Assembly: GCA_958295975.1 (NCBI GenBank)
Contig: OY282446.1
Location: forward strand, 1,217,289-1,281,288
Origin: Tepidiformaceae bacterium
Lineage (GTDB): Bacteria; Chloroflexota; Dehalococcoidia; Tepidiformales; Tepidiformaceae
Length of the DNA: 64,000 bases
Direction: 5' to 3'
The notes under the pieces are model-generated. The model saw only the letters and a list, made by a program, of their open reading frames with translations, did no database searches and had not been told where the DNA came from. The position numbers and the translations under genes were made by a program. This document shows, piece by piece, positions 24,760 to 34,771 of the stretch (the first letter of the stretch is position 1; every line of letters begins with the position of its first letter).

Positions 24760-24765
24760 TACTAT
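24760..24765 (+). promoter_or_regulatory. Likely -10 box of the tRNA-Thr/tuf transcript
   Basis: TACTAT lies 22 bases before the tRNA-Thr 5' end. No convincing -35 box is seen. Confidence 0.4.
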
Positions 24766-24787
24766 CTGGGGGAGACACGCGGGCGCC

Positions 24788-24863
24788 GCCCTCATAGCTC
24801 AGTTGGCAGAGCGCGTTCTTGGTAAGAACGAGGTCTCCAGTTCAAATCTGGATGAGGGCTCCA
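24788..24863 (+). tRNA. tRNA-Thr (anticodon GGT)
   Basis: The acceptor stem is GCCCTCA with TGAGGGC, the anticodon stem CGTTC/GAACG with loop TTGGTAA (GGT), and the T-loop TTCAAAT. The CCA end is encoded (24861-24863). It lies 43 bases upstream of tuf, a common bacterial arrangement in which tRNA and tuf share a transcript. Confidence 0.95.
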
Positions 24864-24906
24864 GGGCCTCTGGCCGATCCACTCACCGCCCGCGCGGAGG
24901 CTGACC

Positions 24907-26106
<1,200 letters not shown>

Positions 26107-26116
26107 GAGACGGAAC

Positions 26117-26284
26117 ATGCCGAAGGCGAAGGGCGACCGGCTGGTGATCACGCTCGGCTGCATGGAGTGCCGCGAGCGCTCCTACACCAGCCAGAAGAAC
26201 CGGCGCAACGATCCGGAGCGGCTGGAGCTGCGCAAGTACTGCCGCCGCTGCCGCTCCCACCGCATGCATCGGGAGACGAGGTAG
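26117..26284 (+). CDS. rpmG: Ribosomal protein L33, zinc-binding form
   Basis: A 55-residue L33 of the large ribosomal subunit. It has the zinc ribbon CMEC...CRRC and the typical [20 protein letters not shown] segment. Because the four Cys are present it is the zinc-dependent (C+) type. It sits between tuf and secE with 10- and 3-base gaps, so all are co-transcribed. Confidence 0.96.
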   Translation: MPKAKGDRLVITLGCMECRERSYTSQKNRRNDPERLELRKYCRRCRSHRMHRETR

Positions 26285-26287
26285 GCC

Positions 26288-26644
26288 ATGGCGCGCCAGC
26301 GGCGGCGGGGACGCCGCGGGGGCCGCGAACGCCGCCAGGACGGCGCGCCCGCCCCCCCGTCGCTGCCGCGCGCGTCCGCCGAGAGCGCCCCGTCGTCGGT
26401 CGCCGTGGCCGCGCCCCGCGTCGTGCGCGAGCGCCGCGGCTGGCGGCCCTTCGGATTCCTGCGCCGCCTGCAGCCCCGCGCCGTCGCCGACGTCATCTCC
26501 GAGCTGCGCAAGGTCACCTGGCCCACCTTCGCGGAGACGCGCTACCTCACCTTCGTGGTGGCCATCGTGGCCGTGGCCGTGGGCATCGTGCTCGGCCTCT
26601 TCGACCTGCTGTTCGGCTGGCTCGTCGAACGGCTCTTCTTCTAG
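26288..26644 (+). CDS. secE: Preprotein translocase subunit SecE
   Basis: A 118-residue SecE, the small essential part of the SecYEG protein-export channel. After a ~65-residue basic and low-complexity N-terminus comes the conserved amphipathic helix VISELRKVTWPTFAET and one transmembrane helix (FVVAIVAVAVGIVLGLFDLLF). The extended N-terminus is longer than usual for single-helix SecE. It follows rpmG by 3 bases and precedes nusG by 14. Confidence 0.96.
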   Translation: MARQRRRGRRGGRERRQDGAPAPPSLPRASAESAPSSVAVAAPRVVRERRGWRPFGFLRRLQPRAVADVISELRKVTWPTFAETRYLTFVVAIVAVAVGIVLGLFDLLFGWLVERLFF

Positions 26645-26658
26645 GGAAGGGGGACCCC

Positions 26659-27363
26659 GTGGAGCTTGAGGAACGCGCCGTCCACGAATCGCTGCCCGAG
26701 GCGGGCCCCGGCGAGGTGGGCGTGGCCCCGTCCCGCCGCCGCTCGCGCCGCGAGGAGCACGAGGAGCAGGACCAGATCAGCGACGGGGAGATCGGCGCCG
26801 AGGGCCGCTCCTGGTACTTCCTCAACACCTACAGCGGCCACGAGTACAAGGTGCGCCACGCCATCGCCGCCACCGTCGAGCGCCTGGACGCCGGCGACCG
26901 CGTCTTCCACGTGATCGTGCCCACCGAGGACGAAATCGAGATCCGCGAGGGCCAGCGCCGCACCGTCAAGCGCAAGCTCTACCCGGGCTACGTGCTCATC
27001 CAGACCATCTCCCTGAAGGAGGGGGACCCCGAATCGGACGACCTCTGGCACCTCATCCGCAACACCAGCGGCGTCACCGGCTTCGTCAGCGCCGCCCCCG
27101 ACATGGGCGACACGCCGCGCCCCGTGCCCCTCACCCAGGACGAGGTGAACAACATCCTGCGCGCCATGCGCATGGAGCAGCCGCGCGTGCGCGTCGGCTT
27201 CCAGGTGGGCGAAAGCGTGCGCATCGCCTCCGGCCCCTTTGAGGACCTCGTGGGCTCCGTGGACGAAATCAACACGGAGAAGGGCAAGGTGCGCGTGCTC
27301 GTGAGTATGTTGGGGCGGGAAACGCCCGTGGAGCTCGACTTCCTGCAGGTGGCGAAGCTCTAG
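26659..27363 (+). CDS. nusG: Transcription termination/antitermination protein NusG
   Basis: A 234-residue NusG that binds RNA polymerase and couples it to Rho or the ribosome. A ~50-residue charged N-terminal extension precedes the NGN domain (SWYFLNTYSGHEYKVRHAI; KRKLYPGYVLIQ; VRNTSGVTGFV-like). A C-terminal KOW domain follows (GESVRIASGPFEDLVGSVDEI). The GTG at 26659 has GGAAGGGGGACCCC before it. Unlike most bacteria, no rplK follows; the next gene is a lipoprotein with its own promoter. Confidence 0.97.
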   Translation: MELEERAVHESLPEAGPGEVGVAPSRRRSRREEHEEQDQISDGEIGAEGRSWYFLNTYSGHEYKVRHAIAATVERLDAGDRVFHVIVPTEDEIEIREGQRRTVKRKLYPGYVLIQTISLKEGDPESDDLWHLIRNTSGVTGFVSAAPDMGDTPRPVPLTQDEVNNILRAMRMEQPRVRVGFQVGESVRIASGPFEDLVGSVDEINTEKGKVRVLVSMLGRETPVELDFLQVAKL

Positions 27364-27375
27364 GCCCGCGCCTGC

Positions 27376-27387
27376 TACGCTGAAGCC
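27376..27387 (+). promoter_or_regulatory. Leaderless-type -10 box for the lipoprotein gene
   Basis: TACGCT, a 6-base spacer, then ATG at 27388. Confidence 0.5.
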
Positions 27388-28020
27388 ATGCGAACCATGC
27401 TTGCCCGCCGCTTCCTGCTCGCGCTGACGCCCCTGCTCGCGCTCGTCGCGCTGGCCTGCAGCGGCGACGACGGCGCGTCCACCGACGAGACCTACCTGCG
27501 CGACCTCTGCACCGCCAACCGCGCCCTCGAGGGCGCCGTGCTGGGCGGCCTGATCGGGAACGCGCTGGAGGGCGGCGACTCCCCCGCCGATGATCCCGCG
27601 GACGCGCTCGCCTCGTTCGTCGACCCCCTGCGCGACTGGGTCGCGGCCCTGCACGAGGCCGCCCCGCCCGACGACATGGCCGAATTCCACGCCGCCGCGC
27701 TCGACGCCGTGGAAGGACTCCTCGCGCTCTTCGCCGATGCGGGCGGGGAAGCGGACGCGGATGGCGGCGACGCGGAGGGCGAGGGCATGGACGCCCTGTT
27801 CGGCCTGTTCGCGGGCTTCACCGCCCTGGCCGAAATCCCCGACCCGCCGCAGGAGGCGCTGGACCGCCTCTCCGAGGCCGTCGCCGAGGTGTCCGAGTGC
27901 GACCGCGGCCTGCTGGCGGGCCAGCTGCTCGACCAGTTCCTCAGCGGCTTCGCGGACGGCTTCGCCATCACGGACGGCGGGGGCGCGATGGACGGCGACG
28001 GCGCGGGCGCGACCGGCTAG
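27388..28020 (+). CDS. Acidic lipoprotein of unknown function
   Basis: A 210-residue protein. The signal peptide ends in a lipobox (LVALACSGDD, Cys 24), so it should be lipid-anchored outside the membrane. The mature part is acidic, with helices and two more Cys (in LRDLCTAN and VSECDRG) that could form a disulfide, plus an Asp/Gly-rich linker. I recognise no family. TACGCT 6 bases before the ATG makes it a separate leaderless transcript. It ends with a CTAG stop overlap with the convergent gene. Confidence 0.7.
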   Translation: MRTMLARRFLLALTPLLALVALACSGDDGASTDETYLRDLCTANRALEGAVLGGLIGNALEGGDSPADDPADALASFVDPLRDWVAALHEAAPPDDMAEFHAAALDAVEGLLALFADAGGEADADGGDAEGEGMDALFGLFAGFTALAEIPDPPQEALDRLSEAVAEVSECDRGLLAGQLLDQFLSGFADGFAITDGGGAMDGDGAGATG

Positions 28021-28688
28021 CTGCAGGTTCCCCCGCCCGCGCAGCCCTCGTCGGGGATGCCCCCCTCGGGCACGCGCTCCACGCAGAGCAGGGAGAGGAT
28101 GCAGGCCTCGTCCGTCACCTGTCCGTACTGCCCCCACAGCTCGTCCGCGCTTTCGCCGCCGAAGGAGATGAGCGCGCGGTCGATGTCGGTGATGTCCTGG
28201 AAGGCGAGCGCATCGACGCGCACGCCGTTGAGGATGTAGGAGAGGCGCTCCGTCTCCGAGGCGCAGAGCGGCTCCCCCTCCGGCGGCGTCAGGCATTCGC
28301 CATCCAGCGTGAAGCCGAGCGAGGCGAGGAACTCCCGCCAGGTCGTGCCCTCGCGGTGCACGTGCACCACGTTCGCGTAGGGCCGGTGGAGGTGCACGTT
28401 CTCGCCGTGCTCGTCCCCGTCCCCGGTGAAGAAGCGGTCGTCGTCGAAGTCGTAGCGCTCGCCGCGGATGAAGAGGGCGAAGTCGGCGTGCCAGTGCACC
28501 TCCTGGCGCAGCTCGCAGCCGGGCGTCCCCGGTTCGCAGACGAGCGTGACGTGCTCGTCCCCGCCGTCGCGCGTGATGGCGATGACGGTGAGCGCGACCA
28601 CGGCGGCGGCAAGCGCGGCCATGGCGGGGGCCCAGAGGCGCGGTCCCGGCGCGCCCCGATGCGACGGCGCGGGATCAGCCGCCGTCAT
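28017..28688 (-). CDS. Membrane-anchored His-rich protein of unknown function
   Basis: A 223-residue protein: a short N-terminus, one transmembrane helix (~20-40), then an external part. The external part is notable for HWHADFALFIRG, a GENVHLHRPYANVVHVHREG cluster and several Cys (CEPGTPGCEL, CILSLLCVE, CAGGGTC). The His clusters could bind a metal such as copper or zinc; this is inference. It starts inside the end of the DsbA-like gene (14-base overlap), so it may be a substrate or partner of that thiol oxidoreductase. Confidence 0.65.
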   Translation of the reverse strand: MTAADPAPSHRGAPGPRLWAPAMAALAAAVVALTVIAITRDGGDEHVTLVCEPGTPGCELRQEVHWHADFALFIRGERYDFDDDRFFTGDGDEHGENVHLHRPYANVVHVHREGTTWREFLASLGFTLDGECLTPPEGEPLCASETERLSYILNGVRVDALAFQDITDIDRALISFGGESADELWGQYGQVTDEACILSLLCVERVPEGGIPDEGCAGGGTCS

Positions 28689-29670
28689 CGCCGCTGGCGT
28701 CCGCCTCCGCCCCGTTCCCGGCGTCTTCGCCGCTGCCGCCGTCCGCTTCGCCAGCCTCGCCCCCGGCGTCGTCCGCTTCGGCCTCGGCGCCACCGGCCTC
28801 GCCCCCGTCGCCGTCCGCATCGCCAGCCTCGCCCCCGACGCCGGCCTCGGCAAGGGCGGCGTCGATGAGCGTGCGCCAGGTGTCCTCCGTGCCCGGCGCG
28901 GCCTGTAGGGGCGCGCCGTTGAGCGTGAAGCTGGGCGTGCCGCGGAAGCCGATGGCGCGCGCCGCCGCGTCGTTGGCGGAGACCGTGCTGAGCGTGTCCG
29001 GATCGGCCAGACAGGCGGCGAAGGCGGCCTCGTCCAGCCCCAGCCCCCCCGCCAGCGCGGTCAGCGCCGGTTCGTCGAAGATCCCGCGGTCGGGGCGGAA
29101 GTCCTCGCCCGCCTGGATGACGAAGAGGCGGTTGGCGTACTCCCAGAAGCGGTCCTGCGCCCCCGCGCACACGGCCCCGCGCGCGGCGGTCGCGGACTCC
29201 GTGCCCACCACCGGGAAGTGGCGGAACTCGATGCGCATGAGGCCGGGCCGCACGTACTCCTCGATGAGGAAGGACTCGTGGTCGACCGTGTAGCGCAGGC
29301 AGGAGGGGCACTGGAAGTCCTCGTACTGGACGAGCGTCACGGGGGCGTCCGCCGCGCCCAGCACGTTCCCCGCCTGCGGAATGCCCGCGAGGTCGGCGCG
29401 CGCGCGGTCGAGGGCGGCCACGTCGGGGTTGCGCGACTCGCCGTTCCCGCCGTCGCCGCCCCCGTCGCGCAGGGCGAGGAAGATGACGAAGCCGAAGAGG
29501 GCGGCGGCGAACAGGCCCACGCCCACGAGGTAGGGCCAGCTGAGGAAGTTCGAGCCGCGCCCGCCCCCGCCTCCGCCCGCGCGCGGAGCGCCGGACGAGC
29601 GCCCCCGCTGCGGGGAAGCCTGCCTGCGCGCCTGGCGGCTCTGTTGCCGTCGTGCCTGCCGGTTGGACAT
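28675..29670 (-). CDS. DsbA-like membrane-anchored thiol oxidoreductase
   Basis: A 331-residue protein: a basic, Gly-rich cytoplasmic N-terminus, one transmembrane helix (~46-67), then a thioredoxin/DsbA fold with active site C121-PSC (in YEDFQCPSCLRYT). The helical insert contains Cys residues (AVCAG, ACLAD), and the cis-Pro region is FRGTPSFTLNG. The last ~50 residues are a low-complexity Gly/Ala/Glu/Asp tail. It likely forms disulfides in exported proteins. Its stop overlaps the His-rich gene. Confidence 0.9.
   Translation of the reverse strand: MSNRQARRQQSRQARRQASPQRGRSSGAPRAGGGGGGRGSNFLSWPYLVGVGLFAAALFGFVIFLALRDGGGDGGNGESRNPDVAALDRARADLAGIPQAGNVLGAADAPVTLVQYEDFQCPSCLRYTVDHESFLIEEYVRPGLMRIEFRHFPVVGTESATAARGAVCAGAQDRFWEYANRLFVIQAGEDFRPDRGIFDEPALTALAGGLGLDEAAFAACLADPDTLSTVSANDAAARAIGFRGTPSFTLNGAPLQAAPGTEDTWRTLIDAALAEAGVGGEAGDADGDGGEAGGAEAEADDAGGEAGEADGGSGEDAGNGAEADASGDDGG
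28690..28850 (-). repeat. Low-complexity acidic tail repeat of the DsbA-like gene
   Basis: Imperfect GC-rich repeats encode a Gly-Glu-Ala-Asp tail. The opposite strand is also open and looks Pro/Arg-rich, which is a shadow of this repeat. Confidence 0.55.
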
Positions 29671-29774
29671 CGTGCGGGAAGCGGTTCCGGTCTCAGGATT
29701 GCGGGGCCGGAACGCGCGCTCCGGCTCGCCCCCTCAGCCTACACCGGCGGCGCCATTCGCCATAGCGCGCCCCT

Positions 29775-31736
29775 TTACCAGCGCGCCCGGATGCGCGCGT
29801 CGGATTCGAGGCAGAGGCGGCCCCCCTCGTCCATGCGCCCGCCCTCGATGGCGAGGCTGGCGGGCGGCGCGCCCTCGCGCGTGATGGCCAGCTCGAGGCA
29901 GATGCCCGCCGTTCCCGCCTGCTTCTGCAGGTAGAGGTCGTAGGTCCGCCCGTCCCCGCTGGCGGCGCGGGGCACGGCCCAGCGTAGTGCCACCGTGCGC
30001 CGTTCCCCCGCCTCCACGGGCAGGAACGCGCCGAACCAGCGCTTGCCGCGCCCGTCGCCGCGATCCTCGATCTCCGCGGGCGCGCCGTCGATGGCGACCG
30101 ACGGCGTGATCAGCCGTTCGGGCCCGAACACGCGCAGGTAGCCCCCGTAGCGCCCGCCCAGCATCATCTGCTGCACCAGCGCCGGGTCCTTGCCCGCGCT
30201 CCATTCCGGCAGCGCGTTGCGGTAGGTCAGGATCAGCTCGTGGCGGGCCCCGCCGAAGCGGTCGAGCGCCACGGACCAGGTCCCCTCCGGCCTGATCACG
30301 AAGTTGAGCTTGGTGCTGCGCACGCTGGCCTCGCTGAAATGGAGGTAGTCGCCGCCGTTGGGCGTTTCGAGCCGTCCGTCCCAGCGCACGGCGCGCAGGA
30401 GCGTCTGCTCGCGCTCGTCGAGGGAGAGGACCTGCACGTGCCGCCCCTCGCCGAGGCGGCGGACGGTGGCGAGCGCCTCCTCCCAGCGCTCCGGCGGCAG
30501 CGCCAGCAGGCGCTCCACGAGCACGGGGCCGACCTCGCCGAGGAAGGACTTGCGCCCCAGGATGACGCCGCCCTCGAGGGGGCGCGCCAGCCGCGAAATC
30601 TCGAGGATGGCGTTCTCCGCCGTGAACGTGACCTCCTCCGTGCGCTCCACCGGGGGCCTCGCCCAGTCCTCGACGAACAGGCGCGAGACCTCGACGGTGA
30701 TGGGGCCCGTGAGCGCGAGCACGTCCACCAGCGCGCGGAAGTCGACGGTGAGAACGCCGTCCACGTCCCCTTCGCCGTAGCCCAGCTCCGCGAATTCGAG
30801 GGCCTGCCGCGCCCAGGCGGGGAAGTGCGGATCCCAGCCGGAGAGCGCGAGGTGCCAGGGAAAGTCGCGCAGCAGGTACCGCGCCAGCGGCGGCGGCGGC
30901 TCGATGTGCGAACCGTCGCGCTCGTCCCAGCTGGCGCGCCACCAGCCGGTGTCGGTGATGCCCTCGAAGGAGACCGCCCCCTCCCGCAGGACGAGCTCGC
31001 CCGAGGCCGTCACCAGCCCGCCCCCGGGCATCAGCTCGCCCTCGTTCAGCAGCAGCAGCAGGTAGCGCCGTTCGCCATCCAGCCCCAGCAGCCCGGGGAT
31101 GAGCGGACGCCACTGGTTGAGCGTCTCCACGCGCTCCGCGATCAGCGGCAGGCTCTCGTCGAGGCGGCGGCGCAGGGCGTCGAGCGGCGGCAGCAGGGGC
31201 GCGTCCCCCAGCTCGAGGCGCTGCGCCGTCAGCTCGCCCGCGAGCGCCGCCAGCCGTTCGCTCTCCGGCGTCACGGAGGCGATCAGGGCGGCGATGGCGG
31301 CGGGCAGCCGCTCGCCGTCGGGCGGGTCGTCGCGCAGGGGCAGCGCCTTCTCCGCCGCGGGCGCCGCCGTCAGCCCCGCCTCCAGCAGCGTCCCGCCCAT
31401 GTCCAGGAGGCCGTAGGCGGCGCGCAGCTGGTCGCCCGGCGCGCCCGGCGCGAGCGCCCCCAGCCGCAACAGGGGGTTGCGGCGCAGGTGGACGCGCGTC
31501 CGCTCCAGCCCCTCGCGCGCGCCCAGCAGCCGCTCCCGCGTGAAGGCCAGGTCCTCCGCCGTCACCGTCCGCCAGTCGGCGTCCGCCAGCCGCTCCTCCA
31601 GCGCGCGCAGCTCGTCGCGTGCGTCCAGCAGGCCGGAAGCGGCGCTCCGCACGTGCCACGCGGCGAGCAGGCACAGGAGGAGGACGGCGATGGGGATCGC
31701 GCCCCAGCGCCAGTGGCGAAGCATCCAGCGGAACAC
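29775..31736 (-). CDS. DUF4012 membrane-anchored protein
   Basis: A 653-residue protein with one N-terminal membrane helix (~12-30), then a coiled region (LLDARDELRALEERLADADW), and a large external DUF4012 domain recognisable by RYLLLLLNEGELMPGGGLVT. DUF4012 proteins are found in actinobacteria and Chloroflexota at exopolysaccharide or surface loci, but have no assigned activity. The GTG at 31736 is preceded by GATACT with an 8-base spacer, which faces another GATACT for the divergent small gene. Confidence 0.82.
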   Translation of the reverse strand: MFRWMLRHWRWGAIPIAVLLLCLLAAWHVRSAASGLLDARDELRALEERLADADWRTVTAEDLAFTRERLLGAREGLERTRVHLRRNPLLRLGALAPGAPGDQLRAAYGLLDMGGTLLEAGLTAAPAAEKALPLRDDPPDGERLPAAIAALIASVTPESERLAALAGELTAQRLELGDAPLLPPLDALRRRLDESLPLIAERVETLNQWRPLIPGLLGLDGERRYLLLLLNEGELMPGGGLVTASGELVLREGAVSFEGITDTGWWRASWDERDGSHIEPPPPLARYLLRDFPWHLALSGWDPHFPAWARQALEFAELGYGEGDVDGVLTVDFRALVDVLALTGPITVEVSRLFVEDWARPPVERTEEVTFTAENAILEISRLARPLEGGVILGRKSFLGEVGPVLVERLLALPPERWEEALATVRRLGEGRHVQVLSLDEREQTLLRAVRWDGRLETPNGGDYLHFSEASVRSTKLNFVIRPEGTWSVALDRFGGARHELILTYRNALPEWSAGKDPALVQQMMLGGRYGGYLRVFGPERLITPSVAIDGAPAEIEDRGDGRGKRWFGAFLPVEAGERRTVALRWAVPRAASGDGRTYDLYLQKQAGTAGICLELAITREGAPPASLAIEGGRMDEGGRLCLESDARIRARW

Positions 31737-31783
31737 GCCCGGCCAGTATCGCCCCTTGCCGCCGCCCGCGCGATACTGCCCCC
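31737..31783. promoter_or_regulatory. Divergent pair of GATACT promoters
   Basis: GATACT occurs on the minus strand (31750-31745, 8 bases before GTG 31736) and on the plus strand (31772-31777, 6 bases before GTG 31784). The 47-base gap therefore holds two back-to-back leaderless-type promoters. Confidence 0.55.
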
Positions 31784-32011
31784 GTGAGCCCGCGCATCCG
31801 CCCGCGCCGCCGTACCGTGGTTGGGACGATGCTCGTCCTGCTGGCCGCGCTGGCGGTGGCGGCCTGGGGGCTGGCGGGGGAATACCTGCCGCTGCGCGAG
31901 GGCGAGCCCGTGGCCGAAACGTACGCCGACCTGCTGGCGGGCCGCGAGCTGCGCGCCGACGTGCGCGCCGAACCCGCCCCGCCCTCCGTGCTCGACCAGT
32001 ACGCCGACTAG
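31784..32011 (+). CDS. Small single-pass membrane protein
   Basis: A 75-residue protein: an Arg-rich N-terminus, one transmembrane helix (VVGTMLVLLAALAVAAWGLAG), and a short acidic external part (PLREGEPVAETYADLLAG). The GTG start follows GATACT by exactly 6 bases. It is transcribed away from the DUF4012 gene and may act with it, but nothing in the sequence proves that. Confidence 0.6.
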   Translation: MSPRIRPRRRTVVGTMLVLLAALAVAAWGLAGEYLPLREGEPVAETYADLLAGRELRADVRAEPAPPSVLDQYAD

Positions 32012-32023
32012 CCCGCGCGGCGC

Positions 32024-32860
32024 TCAGGAGAAGGCGGGGCCGCCCGGCTGGCAGACGCGGCAGAAGCTCGTCACGCGGCGGCCAGCCTCAATGTCCGTGA
32101 TGCGCGCGCCGTCGCGGGGGCAGCGCGCCTCGCCGCCGAGGCGGTGCACGCGGAAGAAATCGCGCCGCTCCGCGTAGTCGAGCGTCTCGCCGCGCGTCAT
32201 GCGCTCGCGCGCCAGCGGCGTGGCCCACGCCATCACCGCCCGCGCGCTGGCGAAGAGGCGGCGCAGGTCGCCGTCGTCGAGCGCGGTGCGCGGCGTGAAG
32301 GGGTTGATGCGCGCCTCCCACAGGATCTCGTCGCTGTAGGCGTTGCCCACGCCCTGCACGAATTCGGCCTTCGTGAGCACGTTCTTGATGCGCCCGCGGT
32401 ACGCGCGGACGCGCTCCAGCCAGACCTCCTCCGTGAGCGCCGGATCGAGCAGGTCGGGGCCGCCCGCCGTCCAGTTGGGGATGGCGTCGAGGCCGTCCGC
32501 GGGCAGCAGGTAGAGGCGGCCCATGAGGCGCAGGTCGGAGTAGCGCAGCTCCGCGCCGCCGGAGAGGGCGAGGCGCAGGCAGGTGCGCCCGCGGCCCTTC
32601 GCCCCCGCCGGGCCGTAGTGGAAGCGGCCCGTGAGCATGGGGTTGACGGCCAGCACGCGCGCGGAGGCGAGCGCGAACAGCAGGAACTTGCCGCGCCGCC
32701 CCGTCTCCGCGAAGGCGTCGCCCGGCAGCGACTCGGCCAGCGCCGCCGCGCCCGTGCGCACCACGTGCGGGACCTTGACCTCAACGGCGGCGACGGTCTG
32801 GCCGGGCAGGCGCTCGTTGAGGAAGCCGCGGATGGCCTCCAGGTCGGGGATTTCGGGCAC
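32024..32860 (-). CDS. Fpg/Nei-family DNA glycosylase
   Basis: A 278-residue DNA glycosylase/AP lyase of the formamidopyrimidine (MutM/Nei) family. The mature N-terminus Pro-Glu (MPEIPDLEAI) carries the catalytic proline. The helix-two-turn-helix (NAYSDEILWEARINPF) and the C-terminal zinc finger (CPRDG...FCRVC) are present. The GRRGKFLLF segment has the conserved Lys. It removes oxidised bases. The MPEIPDLE opening differs from classical MPELPEVE MutM, so this may be a variant subfamily. GTG start, 3 bases after the sufE-like gene. Confidence 0.88.
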   Translation of the reverse strand: MPEIPDLEAIRGFLNERLPGQTVAAVEVKVPHVVRTGAAALAESLPGDAFAETGRRGKFLLFALASARVLAVNPMLTGRFHYGPAGAKGRGRTCLRLALSGGAELRYSDLRLMGRLYLLPADGLDAIPNWTAGGPDLLDPALTEEVWLERVRAYRGRIKNVLTKAEFVQGVGNAYSDEILWEARINPFTPRTALDDGDLRRLFASARAVMAWATPLARERMTRGETLDYAERRDFFRVHRLGGEARCPRDGARITDIEAGRRVTSFCRVCQPGGPAFS

Positions 32861-32863
32861 GGG

Positions 32864-33306
32864 TCAGCGTCCGCGCGCGGCGGCCTCGCGGGCGAAGCCC
32901 TGCACCGCCTCGAGGATGCCGAGCAGGCCCTCGCCCTTGCCCATGGACAGTTCGCGCCCGTAGATGGCGAAGACGGCGTCGCCGGGGATGGCCGCGACCT
33001 GCGCCAGGGGCGCGCCCGACACCGTCTCGTCGAGGATGGCGCAGAACGATTTGGCGGAGATGCCCTGCGGGTTCTCCACGGCGAAGTGGTAGCGCTGCGC
33101 GTCCGGCCCGGCGTCCTCCGCCCACACGTAGGCCTGCGACTCGCAGCGTTTCACGCGGCGCTCCTCCGGGTAGGGGCGCGCGGCGATGCGTTCGGGCACG
33201 CTCACGAAGCGGTCGGCGTACTCGATCAGGTACTCGATGCGCTCCGCGCGGTCGAGGAAGGCCATCTCCTCCAGCAGCTCCGCGAGCGCGGGGGGAGGGG
33301 CGGCGC

Positions 33307-33310
<4 letters not shown>
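32864..33310 (-). CDS. SufE-like sulfur acceptor protein
   Basis: A 148-residue SufE-family protein. SufE takes persulfide sulfur from a cysteine desulfurase and passes it to the Fe-S scaffold. The catalytic Cys is in [13 protein letters not shown], and later family motifs ([32 protein letters not shown]) are present. The GTG start overlaps the rhodanese stop as GTGA. The pairing with a rhodanese suggests a shared sulfur-transfer role; no desulfurase is nearby. Confidence 0.9.
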
Positions 33311-34170
<860 letters not shown>

Positions 34171-34285
34171 GGCGTACTCCTGGCGTGGTGCCCGCGGGTG
34201 CGGGGAAGGTTAAGCCTACAGCAGCGGGCGCGCGTCCGCCCGCGGGGGCGACAGGCGCGGCTGTGCGCTGGGGCGGCGCGCGCCC

Positions 34286-34771
34286 ATGCTCGCCCCCATG
34301 CCCGAACCCGCCTGCGGCGCGCCCACGCGGGGCGGCGCGCCCTGCCGCTATCCCGCCGGGCGCTGCCCCCACGAGGGGCACGCGCGCCACCGCGAAGGCC
34401 GCGCCGGACGCGATCCCGCGCCCGCGTCCGCGCCGCCCGCCGAGCCCCTGCGGGCCGTGCGCGAGCGCGATCTGCGCGCCCTCGGCTGGTGGCTCATCGA
34501 GCAGACGCTGGCGGGGCGCGTGTCGCCGCCGGAGGCCTCCGCCGTGAACCGCATGATGCACACGCTGCAGCAGCTCGGCCCCGATTCGGAGGCGGGCGAG
34601 CGCGCCCTGCGCGAGGTGGCCCTGCGCGGCCTGCTCATGCACGGCGTGCCGCCCCGCACGCCCGAGGAGTGGGGCCACGCCGCCGAACTCTTCGACGACG
34701 AGGCGCTGGCCGAGTTCCGCCGCTGGGCCGAAGCGGACGGCGGCGCGGGCGCGGACCCGGAACCGGATTAG
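34286..34771 (+). CDS. Cys/His-cluster protein, possibly terminase-related
   Basis: A 161-residue protein. An N-terminal Cys/His cluster (ACGAPTRGGAPCRYPAGRCP, then HEGHARH) could bind zinc. A helical part follows (LRALGWWLIEQTLAGRVSPP, ASAVNRMMHTLQQLG), then an acidic C-terminus. The cluster resembles those of some phage small-terminase-type proteins and short zinc modules, but I cannot assign it. It stands alone among chromosomal genes. Its stop overlaps the convergent DUF5667 gene stop (TTAG). Confidence 0.45.
   Translation: MLAPMPEPACGAPTRGGAPCRYPAGRCPHEGHARHREGRAGRDPAPASAPPAEPLRAVRERDLRALGWWLIEQTLAGRVSPPEASAVNRMMHTLQQLGPDSEAGERALREVALRGLLMHGVPPRTPEEWGHAAELFDDEALAEFRRWAEADGGAGADPEPD

Noticed and set aside
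26107-26300. tRNA-Trp between rpmG and secE
   Set aside because: No tRNA-like stems fit; the gap after rpmG is only 3 bases.
26641-28296. Long minus-strand frame across nusG and the lipoprotein gene
   Set aside because: It is antisense to genes with recognisable products and has no family motif.
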